From assembly GCA_016720855.1 (NCBI GenBank), contig JADKJU010000003.1, positions 620,001 to 684,000 on the forward strand: a stretch of DNA of 64,000 nt. Reading direction: 5' to 3'. Origin of the DNA: Betaproteobacteria bacterium. GTDB taxonomy: Bacteria > Pseudomonadota > Gammaproteobacteria > Burkholderiales > Usitatibacteraceae. Made by a program: the position numbers and the translations under genes. Below, one piece after another: positions 24,270 through 32,859 of the stretch; within the stretch, counting starts at the first letter, position 1; every line of letters begins with the position of its first letter. A model generated the notes under the pieces. That model worked only from the letters and a program-made list of their open reading frames with translations. It was not told the DNA's origin and searched no databases.

Positions 24270-25354
24270 TCGACGTCCGCCTCGAGATCCGTCGCGGCGG
24301 CTTCACGCTTTCCGCCGCCTTCTCGACCGAGGCGCCCGTGGTGGCGCTGTTCGGAAGGTCGGGCTCGGGCAAGACCACGATCGTGCAGGCGCTCGCCGGG
24401 CTGGTTCAACCGCTTTCCGGCCATGTCCGCGTGGGCGAGACGACGCTCTACGACAGTGCGGGCGGCACGAACCTTCCGCCGGAACGCAGGCGCATTGGCT
24501 ACGTGTTCCAGGATTCGCTGCTTTTTCCCCACCTCACCGTGCGCGGCAACCTCGCCTTCGGCGAAAGGCTCGTCGCGCCGGCGGAGCGCTATGTGGATCG
24601 CAAGCAGATCGTCGACCTGCTGGGCCTCGCCTCTCTCCTGGACCGGTCCCCGTCCACGCTGTCCGGCGGCGAGCGCCAGCGGGTGGCCATCGGACGCGCG
24701 CTCCTCGCGAATCCGCGCCTGCTCCTGCTGGACGAACCCCTCGCCTCGCTCGACGGCCTGCGCAAGGCGGAGATCCTCGCCTACATCGAGATCCTGCGCG
24801 ACGAGCTGAAGATCCCGATCGTCTACGTGAGCCACTCGATCGAGGAGGTGACGCGGCTCGCCGACCACATGGTGCTGGTCTCGGAAGGACACACGATTGC
24901 CGCCGGAACCGTGACCGAGATCATGGGGCGCGCCGACCTCGAGCCCTTCACGGGGCGATTCCAGGCCGGGGCGGTCATCGAGACCCGCGTCGTGTCCCAC
25001 GACCCGGATGACGGGCTCACGACGCTCGCGTTCGCGGGCGGAACCTTCGTGGTACCAGTGGTCGACGCGCTGCCCGGCGAGAGGGTGCGTGTCCGGGTGC
25101 GCGCGCGGGACGTGGCGCTCGCGCTCGCGCCGCCCGCCGATTCGAGCTTCCTCAACGTGCTCGAGGGAGTGGTGACCGCCGTATCGGCGCGGGCGGGACC
25201 GATCGTGGACGTGACCCTCGCCATCGGCAGCAACTCGATCATTGCGCGCCTGTCGCGTCGCTCGTGCGAGCGTCTGGGCATCGTCCCCGGGAAGCGCGCC
25301 TACGCGCTCGTGAAGGGCGTCGCGCTCGACCGTCACGCGGTCGGCTTCGCCTAG
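24266..25354 (+). CDS. modC: Molybdate ABC transporter ATPase with C-terminal MOP domain
   Basis: 362 residues. ABC ATPase motifs: Walker A GRSGSGKTT, signature LSGGERQR, Walker B LLLLDEPLASLD, switch His in YVSHSIEE. The C-terminal 70 residues (SSFLNVLEGVVTAV to YALVKGVAL) form a molbindin-type regulatory domain that can bind molybdate and inhibit transport. ATG overlaps the modB stop. Confidence 0.95.
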   Translation: MIDVRLEIRRGGFTLSAAFSTEAPVVALFGRSGSGKTTIVQALAGLVQPLSGHVRVGETTLYDSAGGTNLPPERRRIGYVFQDSLLFPHLTVRGNLAFGERLVAPAERYVDRKQIVDLLGLASLLDRSPSTLSGGERQRVAIGRALLANPRLLLLDEPLASLDGLRKAEILAYIEILRDELKIPIVYVSHSIEEVTRLADHMVLVSEGHTIAAGTVTEIMGRADLEPFTGRFQAGAVIETRVVSHDPDDGLTTLAFAGGTFVVPVVDALPGERVRVRVRARDVALALAPPADSSFLNVLEGVVTAVSARAGPIVDVTLAIGSNSIIARLSRRSCERLGIVPGKRAYALVKGVALDRHAVGFA

Positions 25355-25410
25355 CGCCGCCTTCGACGAGGCCGGTCCACGTACCCGACACGTGAACCGG
25401 GCTCGTTCAT

Positions 25411-26304
25411 TCAGCCCGGGTCGTTCCAGGTGACGGTGCCGAGACCGGCGACGCCGTAGCCGCCGAGCGCGTGGGCATGCTCGGCGAAGGCCTTGCCGCG
25501 CGCGAAGGTAAACAGAACCTGCATCGGCGCCTCGAACCAGGCCGCGCGCGAGACACCGAGGTCCAGGCGCTCGACGGCGAGCGGCACGAAGTCGAGCCCC
25601 AGCGGCCGGGCCGCCGCGCGCGCCCCCAGCCCCACGTCGGCATCTCCCGATTTCACCGCCATCGCGAGGTCGTTCTCGCCCATCGCCGTGGCGCCAACTC
25701 GAAGGCGCTTGCGGTCGATTCCTTCACGGGCAAGGAGCCGATCCAGCAGCAGCGCGCTTCCGGCACCCGCCTGGCGAGTCGCGACCTTCACGCCGCGCTT
25801 CGCGAGATCCGCCACGCTTCGGATCTTCATCGGATTGCCGCGCGCGACCAGCAACCCCTGTTCGCGCCGCGCCCATTCCACGAGCACGATGTTGCGGCCG
25901 CGCAGGTGCTCATCGGCTTCGGCGCGGTTGAAGTCCGTGATGTCCGCGGACGGCATGTGCATGAGCGCGCCCGACACCTCGCCGCGTGCGAGGCGCTCGA
26001 GCCCGTCGGCGCTGCCCTGCGTGAGAAGCGCCAGGCCGCAGCGCGACTCCCGCACCGCCCATTCGAGGAGCGGGTCGTGGCTGCCGCCCAGCGTGGGCGG
26101 GGGAACCCCCCGGCGTGCGGCAGTGCCCGACGCCGATTGCGCAAGCCAGCGCTCGACTTCCGCCAGCTCGAATAGGAGCTTTCCACCCGCGCGCGCATGC
26201 GGCAAGCCCTTGCGCGCGACCAGGTCGTAGACCTTGCGCGTGCCCAGCCTGAGGTGGCGGGCGACCTCGGCAACCGTGAGCCGGGAAGGGACTTGGGCGC
26301 GCAT
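25411..26304 (-). CDS. Transcriptional regulator: excisionase-type HTH fused to a periplasmic-binding-like domain
   Basis: 297 residues. The first 60 (SRLTVAEVARHLRLGTRKVY then GKLLFELAEVERWL) are a MerR/excisionase-type winged HTH. The rest is a solute-binding-like ligand domain (LLVARGNPMKIRSVADLAK, TRQAGAGSALLLDRLLA, GDADVGLGARAAA) of the kind fused to molybdate/tungstate regulators. It is divergent from tupB and lies directly after modC, tail to tail. It probably senses molybdate or tungstate and controls one or both operons; this is inferred from context. Confidence 0.85.
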   Translation of the reverse strand: MRAQVPSRLTVAEVARHLRLGTRKVYDLVARKGLPHARAGGKLLFELAEVERWLAQSASGTAARRGVPPPTLGGSHDPLLEWAVRESRCGLALLTQGSADGLERLARGEVSGALMHMPSADITDFNRAEADEHLRGRNIVLVEWARREQGLLVARGNPMKIRSVADLAKRGVKVATRQAGAGSALLLDRLLAREGIDRKRLRVGATAMGENDLAMAVKSGDADVGLGARAAARPLGLDFVPLAVERLDLGVSRAAWFEAPMQVLFTFARGKAFAEHAHALGGYGVAGLGTVTWNDPG

Positions 26305-26312
26305 GGGAATCG

Positions 26313-26361
26313 ATTTTACCGGACGGGGGTCAAGGAACCGTTTCCGCAGAGTTGGTAAAAT
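26313..26361. promoter_or_regulatory. Divergent inverted repeat between the regulator gene and tupB
   Basis: ATTTTACC (26313-26320) and GGTAAAAT (26354-26361) are exact complements separated by 33 bases. One arm lies 9 bases from the start of the regulator and the other 6 bases from the tupB start, symmetrically placed in the 63-bp gap. This fits a two-site operator bound by the divergently encoded regulator. Confidence 0.5.
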
Positions 26362-26367
26362 TGACCG

Positions 26368-27072
26368 ATGTTTGAAATATTTGCAAGCTTTGGCGTGGCG
26401 TTAGGCCTCATCACCGGGGCCGACGAGGCGCTCGCGGGGATCGTCTCGCTCTCGCTGGGCCTGTCGCTCGTCTCCGCTGTCGCCGGCGCCGCGATCGGGC
26501 TGCCGCTGGGCGCGCTCATCGGCGTCGGGCGCTTTCCCGGCCGGCGCTCGCTCATCGTTCTGCTCAACGCGCTGCTCGGGCTCCCCAGCGTCGTCGTGGG
26601 CCTCGTGGTCTATCTTCTCCTGTCGCGCGCGGGGCCGCTGGGCTCGCTCGGGATCCTCTTCACGCCATCCGCGATCGTGGTGGCGCAGGCCCTGCTCGTG
26701 GCCCCCATCGTCGCTGCCCTCGCGCGCCAGATCGCGGAGGACGCCTGGAAGGAGTACGAGGAGCAGCTCACTTCCCTTGGGGTCTCCCGCCTGCGCGCCG
26801 TGCCGACGATTCTCCGGGACGCCCGCTACTCGCTCCTCACGGTGGTCCTCGCCGGCTTCGGCCGCGCCGCCTCCGAGGTGGGCGCGGTGATGATCGTGGG
26901 CGGCAACATCGACGGTGTCACGCGCGTGATGACCACGGCCATCGCGCTCGAGACCAGCAAGGGCGACCTGCCGCTCGCACTCGCCCTGGGCATCGTCCTC
27001 ATTTCAGTCGTCCTTGCCGTGAATGCGGGCGCCTACGCGATCCGCGAGTGGAGCGCGCGGCACCATGGCTGA
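26368..27072 (+). CDS. tupB: Tungstate ABC transporter permease
   Basis: 234-residue permease with five to six membrane helices. LLGLPSVVVGLVVYLLLSRAG and the coupling loop EEQLTSLGVSRLRAVPTILRD are TupB-like; FGRAASEVGAVMIVGGNIDG is strongly conserved in the TupB/WtpB group. First gene of tupBCA and overlapping tupC by 8 bp. No obvious ribosome-binding site precedes the ATG; the operator arm covers that position. Confidence 0.92.
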   Translation: MFEIFASFGVALGLITGADEALAGIVSLSLGLSLVSAVAGAAIGLPLGALIGVGRFPGRRSLIVLLNALLGLPSVVVGLVVYLLLSRAGPLGSLGILFTPSAIVVAQALLVAPIVAALARQIAEDAWKEYEEQLTSLGVSRLRAVPTILRDARYSLLTVVLAGFGRAASEVGAVMIVGGNIDGVTRVMTTAIALETSKGDLPLALALGIVLISVVLAVNAGAYAIREWSARHHG

Positions 27073-27784
27073 ACGCGCCCCGTTCCTGCTGGAAGCGCGC
27101 GACCTCACCGTCATTCTGGGTGGCGTGGTCGCGCTCGATCGCCTGAGCCTTACCCTCGAGCCGGGCCTGCGCACCGTGGTGCTCGGGCCCAACGGCGCCG
27201 GAAAGAGCGTCCTCCTGCGCACGCTTCACGGACTCATTCCTCCCACCTCGGGCACCATCGAATGGCAAGGGCGAAACGGGCGCGCCACGAGGCAAGCCAT
27301 GGTCTTCCAGCGCCCGGTGATGCTTCGGCGTTCGGCCATCGCCAATATCCGTTACGCGCTCGCCGTGAACGGCGTGCCCGAGCCGGAAAGAACGCACCGT
27401 GCTTCCGCCGCCCTGTCGCGCGTCGGCCTCACGTCCCTCGCCTGCCGCCCCGCGCGCGTCCTCTCCGGCGGCGAGCAGCAACGCCTCGCCCTCGCCCGCG
27501 CCTGGTCCCTCGAGCCGGAGATCCTCTTCCTCGACGAGCCCACGGCGAGCCTCGACCCGGGCGCCACCGCCGAGATCGAGCGCGTGATCGCTTCCATCGC
27601 CTCCGCCGGCACGCGCATCGTCATGACCACGCACAACCTCGGCCAGGCGCGTCGACTGGCCGACGAGGTCGTCTACATCGACGCCGGCCGCGCCCTGGAG
27701 CGCACGGCGGCCGACCGCTTCTTCCACCAACCCGCAACCCCGGATGCACACCGGTTCCTTCAAGGAGAACTTCCATGGAAATGA
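27065..27784 (+). CDS. tupC: Tungstate ABC transporter ATPase
   Basis: 239 residues. Walker A GPNGAGKSVLLRTL, Q-loop MVFQRPVMLRRS, signature LSGGEQQR, Walker B EILFLDEPTASLD and a switch His in MTTHNLGQA. The ATG at 27065 inside the end of tupB is chosen because it gives the standard N-terminus; an upstream start would only add tupB-overlapping residues. Overlaps tupA by 10 bp. Confidence 0.93.
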   Translation: MAERAPFLLEARDLTVILGGVVALDRLSLTLEPGLRTVVLGPNGAGKSVLLRTLHGLIPPTSGTIEWQGRNGRATRQAMVFQRPVMLRRSAIANIRYALAVNGVPEPERTHRASAALSRVGLTSLACRPARVLSGGEQQRLALARAWSLEPEILFLDEPTASLDPGATAEIERVIASIASAGTRIVMTTHNLGQARRLADEVVYIDAGRALERTAADRFFHQPATPDAHRFLQGELPWK

Positions 27785-28632
27785 CACTCGCCCGCACCTA
27801 CTGGCGCTTCAGCCTCGCCTGGATCACCGCGGCCATTGCCGCCGCCTTGCTGCTCACCGTGCACCCTGCGCAGGCGCAAGGCACGTTCATCACCGTCGCT
27901 TCGACAACGTCGACAGAGCAATCCGGGCTCTTCAAGCAACTGCTGCCCGAGTTCCGGAAGGCCACGGACATCGAGGCGCGCGTCGTGGCCCTGGGCACCG
28001 GCCAGGCGCTCGACATGGGCCGGCGCGGCGATGCTGACGTGCTGTTCGTGCACGACAAGGCGGCAGAGGAGAAATTTCTCGCCGAGGGCTTCGGGGTGAA
28101 GCGCTTCGAGGTGATGTACAACGATTTCATCATCGTCGGCCCGAAAGCGGATCCGGCGAAGGCGAAAGGCAACGACGTGCTCGCCGGCCTCAAGGCGATC
28201 GCCGCCGCGAAGGCGCCCTTCGCCTCGCGCGCCGACAAGAGCGGCACCCACGCCGCGGAGATGCGCTACTGGAAGGCCGCCGGCATCGATCCCACCCTCG
28301 ACAAGACGACGTGGTACCGCGAGACCGGGTCCGGCATGGGCCCCACGCTCAATACCGCCTCCGCCATGAACGCCTATGCCCTCGCCGACCGCGGCACCTG
28401 GCTTTCGTTCAAGAACCGCGGCGAGCTCGCCATCGTCGTGGAAGGCGACAAGCGGCTCTTCAACCAGTACGGCGTGATGCTCGTGAATCCCGCGAAGCAC
28501 CCGCACGTGAAGACGGAAGCCGGCCAGAAGTTCATCGACTGGGTGATCTCGCCCGCGGGCCAGGCCGCCATCGCTGCCTACAAGATCGACGGCGAACAGC
28601 TCTTCTTCCCGAACTACAAGCCGGGCAACTGA
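27775..28632 (+). CDS. tupA: Tungstate ABC transporter substrate-binding protein
   Basis: 285-residue secreted protein. Signal peptide with cleavage near HPAQAQG, then the TupA hallmark ASTTSTEQSGLF (TTTS-type oxyanion loop), RRGDADVLFVHDKAAEEKF, VMYNDFIIVGP and SRADKSGTHAAEMRYW. The ATG has AAGGAGA upstream. The binding protein is last in the operon (B-C-A), the reverse of the modABC order next door. Confidence 0.95.
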   Translation: MEMTLARTYWRFSLAWITAAIAAALLLTVHPAQAQGTFITVASTTSTEQSGLFKQLLPEFRKATDIEARVVALGTGQALDMGRRGDADVLFVHDKAAEEKFLAEGFGVKRFEVMYNDFIIVGPKADPAKAKGNDVLAGLKAIAAAKAPFASRADKSGTHAAEMRYWKAAGIDPTLDKTTWYRETGSGMGPTLNTASAMNAYALADRGTWLSFKNRGELAIVVEGDKRLFNQYGVMLVNPAKHPHVKTEAGQKFIDWVISPAGQAAIAAYKIDGEQLFFPNYKPGN

Positions 28633-28633
28633 C

Positions 28634-29428
28634 GTGCGTCTCCCGCTTCTCTTCGCGGCCGCGGTGCTCATGTCCACGCCGGTCCTCGCGCAGGACGCCG
28701 TCAAGGTATTCGCCGCCGGCAGCCTCAAGGCGGCGCTCACCGAGGCGGCCGCTGCCTTCGGGAAGCGTGCCGGCGGTGCCCGGGTCGATTTCACTTTCGG
28801 GCCATCGGGCCTGCTCAAGGAGCGCCTCGAGAAGGGCGAGGCGAGCGACGTGTTCGCCTCCGCCAACATGGCACACCCGAAGGCGCTCGCCGATGCCGGG
28901 AAGGCGGGCCCGGTGCGCGCCTTCGCGCGCAACACGCTGTGCGCCCTGGCGGGAGCCTCCGTCAGGATGACGCCGGACACGCTTCTGGAGACCTTGCTCG
29001 ACCCGAAGGTGAAAGTCGGCATTTCCACGCCGAAAGCCGATCCGTCGGGGGACTATGCCTGGCAGCTATTCGCCAACGCGGAAAAGTCGAAGCCGGGCGC
29101 GCAGAAGGCGCTGGAGGCCAAGGCCCTGCAGCTCACCGGCGGCCCGAACTCTCCGCCGCCGCCGAAGGATCGAACGGTCTACGGCGCGATCGTCGCGAAG
29201 GGCCAGGCCGACGTGTTCCTCACCTACTGCACCAACGCGATCCTCGCGAAAAAGGAGGAGCCGCAGCTCCAGGTCATCGCCATCCCCGCGAGCCTCAACG
29301 TGGGCGCGGATTACGGGATGGTCGTGATGAAAAATGCGCAGCCCGCCGGCGTGCGTTTCGCCGACTTCCTGCTCTCGCCCGAGGGGCGCGCGATCCTGGG
29401 CAGCTCCGGGTTCGCCCCGCCTCAATGA
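28634..29428 (+). CDS. Second ModA-family substrate-binding protein
   Basis: 264 residues from a GTG one base after the tupA stop. Signal peptide (LFAAAVLMSTPVLAQD), then FAAGSLKAALTEAAAAF and FGPSGLLKERLEKGEASDVFASAN, the ModA/WtpA-type oxyanion site. The GGPNSPPPP insertion is unusual. It has no permease of its own and follows tupBCA without a gap, so it may supply TupBC or ModBC with an alternative ligand range. Confidence 0.85.
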   Translation: MRLPLLFAAAVLMSTPVLAQDAVKVFAAGSLKAALTEAAAAFGKRAGGARVDFTFGPSGLLKERLEKGEASDVFASANMAHPKALADAGKAGPVRAFARNTLCALAGASVRMTPDTLLETLLDPKVKVGISTPKADPSGDYAWQLFANAEKSKPGAQKALEAKALQLTGGPNSPPPPKDRTVYGAIVAKGQADVFLTYCTNAILAKKEEPQLQVIAIPASLNVGADYGMVVMKNAQPAGVRFADFLLSPEGRAILGSSGFAPPQ

Positions 29429-29435
29429 CAGGGAC

Positions 29436-30530
29436 ATGATCAACGTCGACCTTCGCGCCGTCTGGCGCGTTCGTTCCGGAAAGCTCGAGCGCGAACTCGA
29501 CCAGATGCTCATTGCGCTTCTGGCCGCGCTGGGCCAGTCGGGCAAGCTCACGGTGGCGGCAAGGGCGGCCGGCATCTCCTACCGGCACGCCTACAACCTG
29601 ATCGAGCAGTGGGGCACCTTTTTCGGCGCGCCGCTTGTGACGATGCGGCGCGGCAAGGGCACGCAGCTCACGACGCTCGGCGAGCGCCTGCTGTGGGCCG
29701 GATGCCGCGTGCAGTCGCGCCTGGCTCCGGAGCTCGACGGCCTTGCCAGCGATTTCGCGCGCGCGCTGAACGAAGCCCTCCACCGACGCCAGGTCAACCT
29801 CATCGTGCACGCAAGCCACGATTTCGCCGTCGGGATCCTGCGCGACCTGCTCGCGACCGCGCGCATCCCGATGGACCTCCAGAGCCGCGGCAGCTTCGAT
29901 GCATTGGCTTCCCTGCTGCGCGGTGATTGCGCCGTGGCCGGCTTCCATGTGGCCGACGGGCCCCTCGGCGCATTGATGTCGCGCCGCTATTCCGAGGGCC
30001 TCGAGGGCCGCGACGTGCGTCTGCTTCCCCTCGCGCGGCGGATGCAGGGGCTCATCGTCGCGCGCGGCAACCCGATGGACCTCACGACGGTGGCCGACCT
30101 GACGCGCCCCGGGGTGCGCATCGTCAACCGCCAGCGCGGGTCGGGCACGCGCGCCCTGTTCGAGTTTCTCCTCACCGATGCGGGCGTCGACCGCACGATG
30201 CTCCAGGGTTACGACAACGAGGAGATCACGCATTCCGCGGTCGCTGCCCTGGTGGCGGGTCACCAGGCCGATGCCGGATTCGGGCTGGAGGCCGCCGCCG
30301 CGCGTTTCGGCCTCGGCTTCCTGCCGGTGGCCACGGAACGCTATTTCCTCGCGGTCATCGGGGAGCGCGCCGCCACTCCCGGCGTGAAGGCGTTGCTCGC
30401 GAAGGCCGTCACGCCCGGATTCCGCGCGGCGATCGCGGCCTTGCCGGGCTACCGGACGCTGCCCGAGATGAACCTCGTGACCGTCGCCGAGGCCATCGGA
30501 ATGGCGCAACCGCTCACCGCAGGTCCGTAG
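29436..30530 (+). CDS. Regulator: ModE/LysR-type HTH fused to a periplasmic-binding-like domain
   Basis: 364 residues. The N-terminus (LDQMLIALLAALGQSGKLTV, AARAAGISYRHAYNLIEQW) is a ModE-like winged HTH. From about residue 120 a solute-binding-like domain follows (MQGLIVARGNPMDLTTVADL, RQRGSGTRALFEFLLTDAG, HQADAGFGLEAAA). It is a one-component sensor, transcribed with tup and the extra ModA rather than divergently. Together with the regulator at 25411 the locus has two sensors with related ligand domains but different HTH types. Confidence 0.85.
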   Translation: MINVDLRAVWRVRSGKLERELDQMLIALLAALGQSGKLTVAARAAGISYRHAYNLIEQWGTFFGAPLVTMRRGKGTQLTTLGERLLWAGCRVQSRLAPELDGLASDFARALNEALHRRQVNLIVHASHDFAVGILRDLLATARIPMDLQSRGSFDALASLLRGDCAVAGFHVADGPLGALMSRRYSEGLEGRDVRLLPLARRMQGLIVARGNPMDLTTVADLTRPGVRIVNRQRGSGTRALFEFLLTDAGVDRTMLQGYDNEEITHSAVAALVAGHQADAGFGLEAAAARFGLGFLPVATERYFLAVIGERAATPGVKALLAKAVTPGFRAAIAALPGYRTLPEMNLVTVAEAIGMAQPLTAGP

Positions 30531-30610
30531 CCGCCGGCCGCAGGCACCGCGTATCGAGCCAGAGTGCGCCTTCGTGGATAATGGCGTTTCCAACCTGAAG
30601 GAACACGAAC

Positions 30611-30817
30611 ATGAAGCTGAGCGCCCGCAACCAGATCCCCGGTCGAATCCTCGAGGTCAAACGCGGGGCGACGACGGCGCACGTCCGGATCGAAGTCGCG
30701 CCCGGCATCGTCGTGACCGCCTCCATCACGAACGAAGCTGCGGACGAGCTCTCGCTCGCGGTTGGCAATGCGGTGACGGCCGTCATCAAGGCTTCCGACG
30801 TCATGGTAGGCAAGTAG
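30611..30817 (+). CDS. mop: Molbindin (molybdopterin/molybdate-binding protein Mop)
   Basis: 68-residue single MOP domain: MKLSARNQIPGRILEVKRGA at the start, TASITNEAADELSLAVGN and VTAVIKASDVMVG at the end. Such proteins assemble into hexamers storing molybdate or tungstate in the cytoplasm. A possible -10 (GATAAT) lies in the 80-bp gap upstream. It precedes the MolABC-like genes by 3 bp. Confidence 0.94.
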   Translation: MKLSARNQIPGRILEVKRGATTAHVRIEVAPGIVVTASITNEAADELSLAVGNAVTAVIKASDVMVGK

Positions 30818-30820
30818 TAC

Positions 30821-31846
30821 GTGCGGCGGGCCATTGCGCTGCTGGCGGCGCTGGTTCCGCTGGCGACCCTCGCGGCACGGGACTTCGTCGACGACGCCGG
30901 TCGCAGGGTATCGCTGCCCGACAAGGTCGAACGCGTCTACGCCGCCGGCCCGCCGGCCTCCGTCGCCGTCTTCGCGCTGGCTCCCGACAGGCTCATCGGC
31001 TGGACGCGCGCCTTCCGCGACAACGAGAAGGCGTGGGTTCCGAAGAAATACGCCGACCTGCCCGAGCTGGGCCGGCTCTCCGGCCGCGGCAACACGGCCA
31101 ACGTCGAGGTCGTTCTCAAGGCGAAGCCCGACCTCATCGTCGATATCGGCTCCACGGCCGGCACCTTCTCCTCGCTCGCCGACCGGGTGCAGCAGCAGAC
31201 CGGCATTCCGTACGTGCTTCTCGACGGCAGGCTCGACACCACACCGCAGCAGATCGAGAAGCTCGCGAAAATTCTGGGCACCGAGGCAAGAGGCAAGGAG
31301 CTCGCGGATCTCTGGCGCTCGCGGGTCGATGCCCTCAAGGCGAGGATCGCCACCATCCCCCACGACAATCGGCCGGAGGTCTATTACGCACGCGGCCCGC
31401 AGGGACTCGTCACCGGCCTGGGCGGCTCGATCAATGTCGAGATGATCGAATTCCTCGGCGCGAAGAATGTGGCAGGCGGCGAGAAGGGCGGGCTGGCGCA
31501 GGTGGGCTTCGAGCAGGTCGTGCTGTGGGATCCGTCCGTGATCGTGACCAACGACCCGAATTTCATGCGCGACATGTGGAAGATGCCCGTGTGGACCAGC
31601 GTGACCGCCGTGCGGAAGAAGCGCGTGTACCTCTCGCCGCACCTGCCCTTCGGCTGGTTCGACTACCCACCGGGTGCCAATCGCCTCATCGGACTGCTGT
31701 GGCTCTCCGAGATCCTGTACCCCGACCTCTTCCGCCACGACTACCCGATGGAAATAGCGACGTTCTACAAGCTCTTCTACCATCAGGAGCCGACGGGGGA
31801 GCAGATCGCGAAGATGCTGGCCGAACCGGGCGTCCTGCCACGATGA
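30821..31846 (+). CDS. MolA-like periplasmic binding protein (BtuF/FepB class)
   Basis: 341 residues from GTG. Signal peptide near LLAALVPLATLAARD; then the class III binding-protein layout with RVSLPDKVERVYAAGPPAS, a central helix and LGGSINVEMIEFLGAKNVAGGE. By fold it belongs with siderophore, cobalamin and heme binders, but the neighbours (molbindin, mod, tup) point to the MolA type known from Haemophilus influenzae, which binds molybdate and tungstate. Substrate is inferred from context. Confidence 0.85.
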   Translation: MRRAIALLAALVPLATLAARDFVDDAGRRVSLPDKVERVYAAGPPASVAVFALAPDRLIGWTRAFRDNEKAWVPKKYADLPELGRLSGRGNTANVEVVLKAKPDLIVDIGSTAGTFSSLADRVQQQTGIPYVLLDGRLDTTPQQIEKLAKILGTEARGKELADLWRSRVDALKARIATIPHDNRPEVYYARGPQGLVTGLGGSINVEMIEFLGAKNVAGGEKGGLAQVGFEQVVLWDPSVIVTNDPNFMRDMWKMPVWTSVTAVRKKRVYLSPHLPFGWFDYPPGANRLIGLLWLSEILYPDLFRHDYPMEIATFYKLFYHQEPTGEQIAKMLAEPGVLPR

Positions 31847-32859
31847 TCCTCGACCGCGCGCGCTTTCCCCTGTGGCTTGCGGTCGCGCTCGCGGTTCTCC
31901 TCGTCCTGGCGGGTTGGAGCTTCACGGTCGGGCGCTTCCCCGTGTCCCCGGGCGATGTCTGGGCGGCGCTCTGGTCCGCCATCGCCGGTGGCGAGAGCGG
32001 TCTCGCGAAGAACGTCGAGGCGGTGATACTGCAGGTGCGCGCGCCACGGCTCGTCGCATCGCTGGTGGTGGGTGCCGCGCTTGCCGCTGCGGGCGCCGCC
32101 TACCAGAATCTCTTCAAGAACCCGCTCGTCTCGCCCGACATCCTCGGCGTCTCCGCCGGTTGCGCGCTGGGCGCGGGGCTCGCGATCCTCTACTCGCTGC
32201 CGATCGTCGCGATCCAGGCGCTCGCGTTCGCCGGCGGCCTCGCCGCCGTGGCGCTCGTGGTCGCCGTGGGCAGCTGGGTGCGCGGGCGCGACCCCATCCT
32301 TACCCTCATCCTCACCGGCGTCGTCGTGGGCTCGCTCTTCGGCGCGGGAGTCGCCTTGGTGAAATACGTCGCCGACCCGTACAACCAGCTCCCCGCCATC
32401 ACCTTCTGGCTGCTGGGCAGCTTCAGCGGCGCGCTGCCCAAGGACCTCGCCGTGGCCATGCCCCTGTTGGCGGCCGGACTCGTTCCGCTCGTGCTGCTTC
32501 GCTGGCGCATCGACCTCCTCGCGCTCTCCGAGGACGAAGCGCGCTCCCTGGGCCTCGACGTTGGCAGGCTGCGCCTGCTCGTCATCGTCTGCGCCACGCT
32601 CGTCACCGCCTCCGCCGTGGCGCTGGCCGGCGTCATCGGCTGGGTCGGCCTCGTGATCCCGCACGCGGCGCGCTTGCTCGTGGGCGCGAGCTTCGCTCGC
32701 GTGATGCCGCTTTCCCTCGTGCTGGGCGCGGCCTTCATGCTCGCCGTCGATACGCTCTGCCGCACCGTGGCCGCCACCGAGATTCCGCCGGGCGTGGCCA
32801 CCGCCTTCATCGGAACGCCCGTCTTCATCGCCTTGCTGGCCGTCACCTTTCGCCGATGA
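31843..32859 (+). CDS. MolB-like permease (FecCD/BtuC family)
   Basis: 338 residues with about ten membrane helices, the type II importer fold. Family features: LQVRAPRLVASLVVGAALAAA, GAAYQNLFKNPLVSPDILGVSAG and the coupling-helix region ARSLGLDVGRLRLL, and GWVGLVIPHAARLLVG. ATG overlaps the molA-like stop and its own stop overlaps the ATPase gene, 4 bp each. Confidence 0.9.
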   Translation: MILDRARFPLWLAVALAVLLVLAGWSFTVGRFPVSPGDVWAALWSAIAGGESGLAKNVEAVILQVRAPRLVASLVVGAALAAAGAAYQNLFKNPLVSPDILGVSAGCALGAGLAILYSLPIVAIQALAFAGGLAAVALVVAVGSWVRGRDPILTLILTGVVVGSLFGAGVALVKYVADPYNQLPAITFWLLGSFSGALPKDLAVAMPLLAAGLVPLVLLRWRIDLLALSEDEARSLGLDVGRLRLLVIVCATLVTASAVALAGVIGWVGLVIPHAARLLVGASFARVMPLSLVLGAAFMLAVDTLCRTVAATEIPPGVATAFIGTPVFIALLAVTFRR

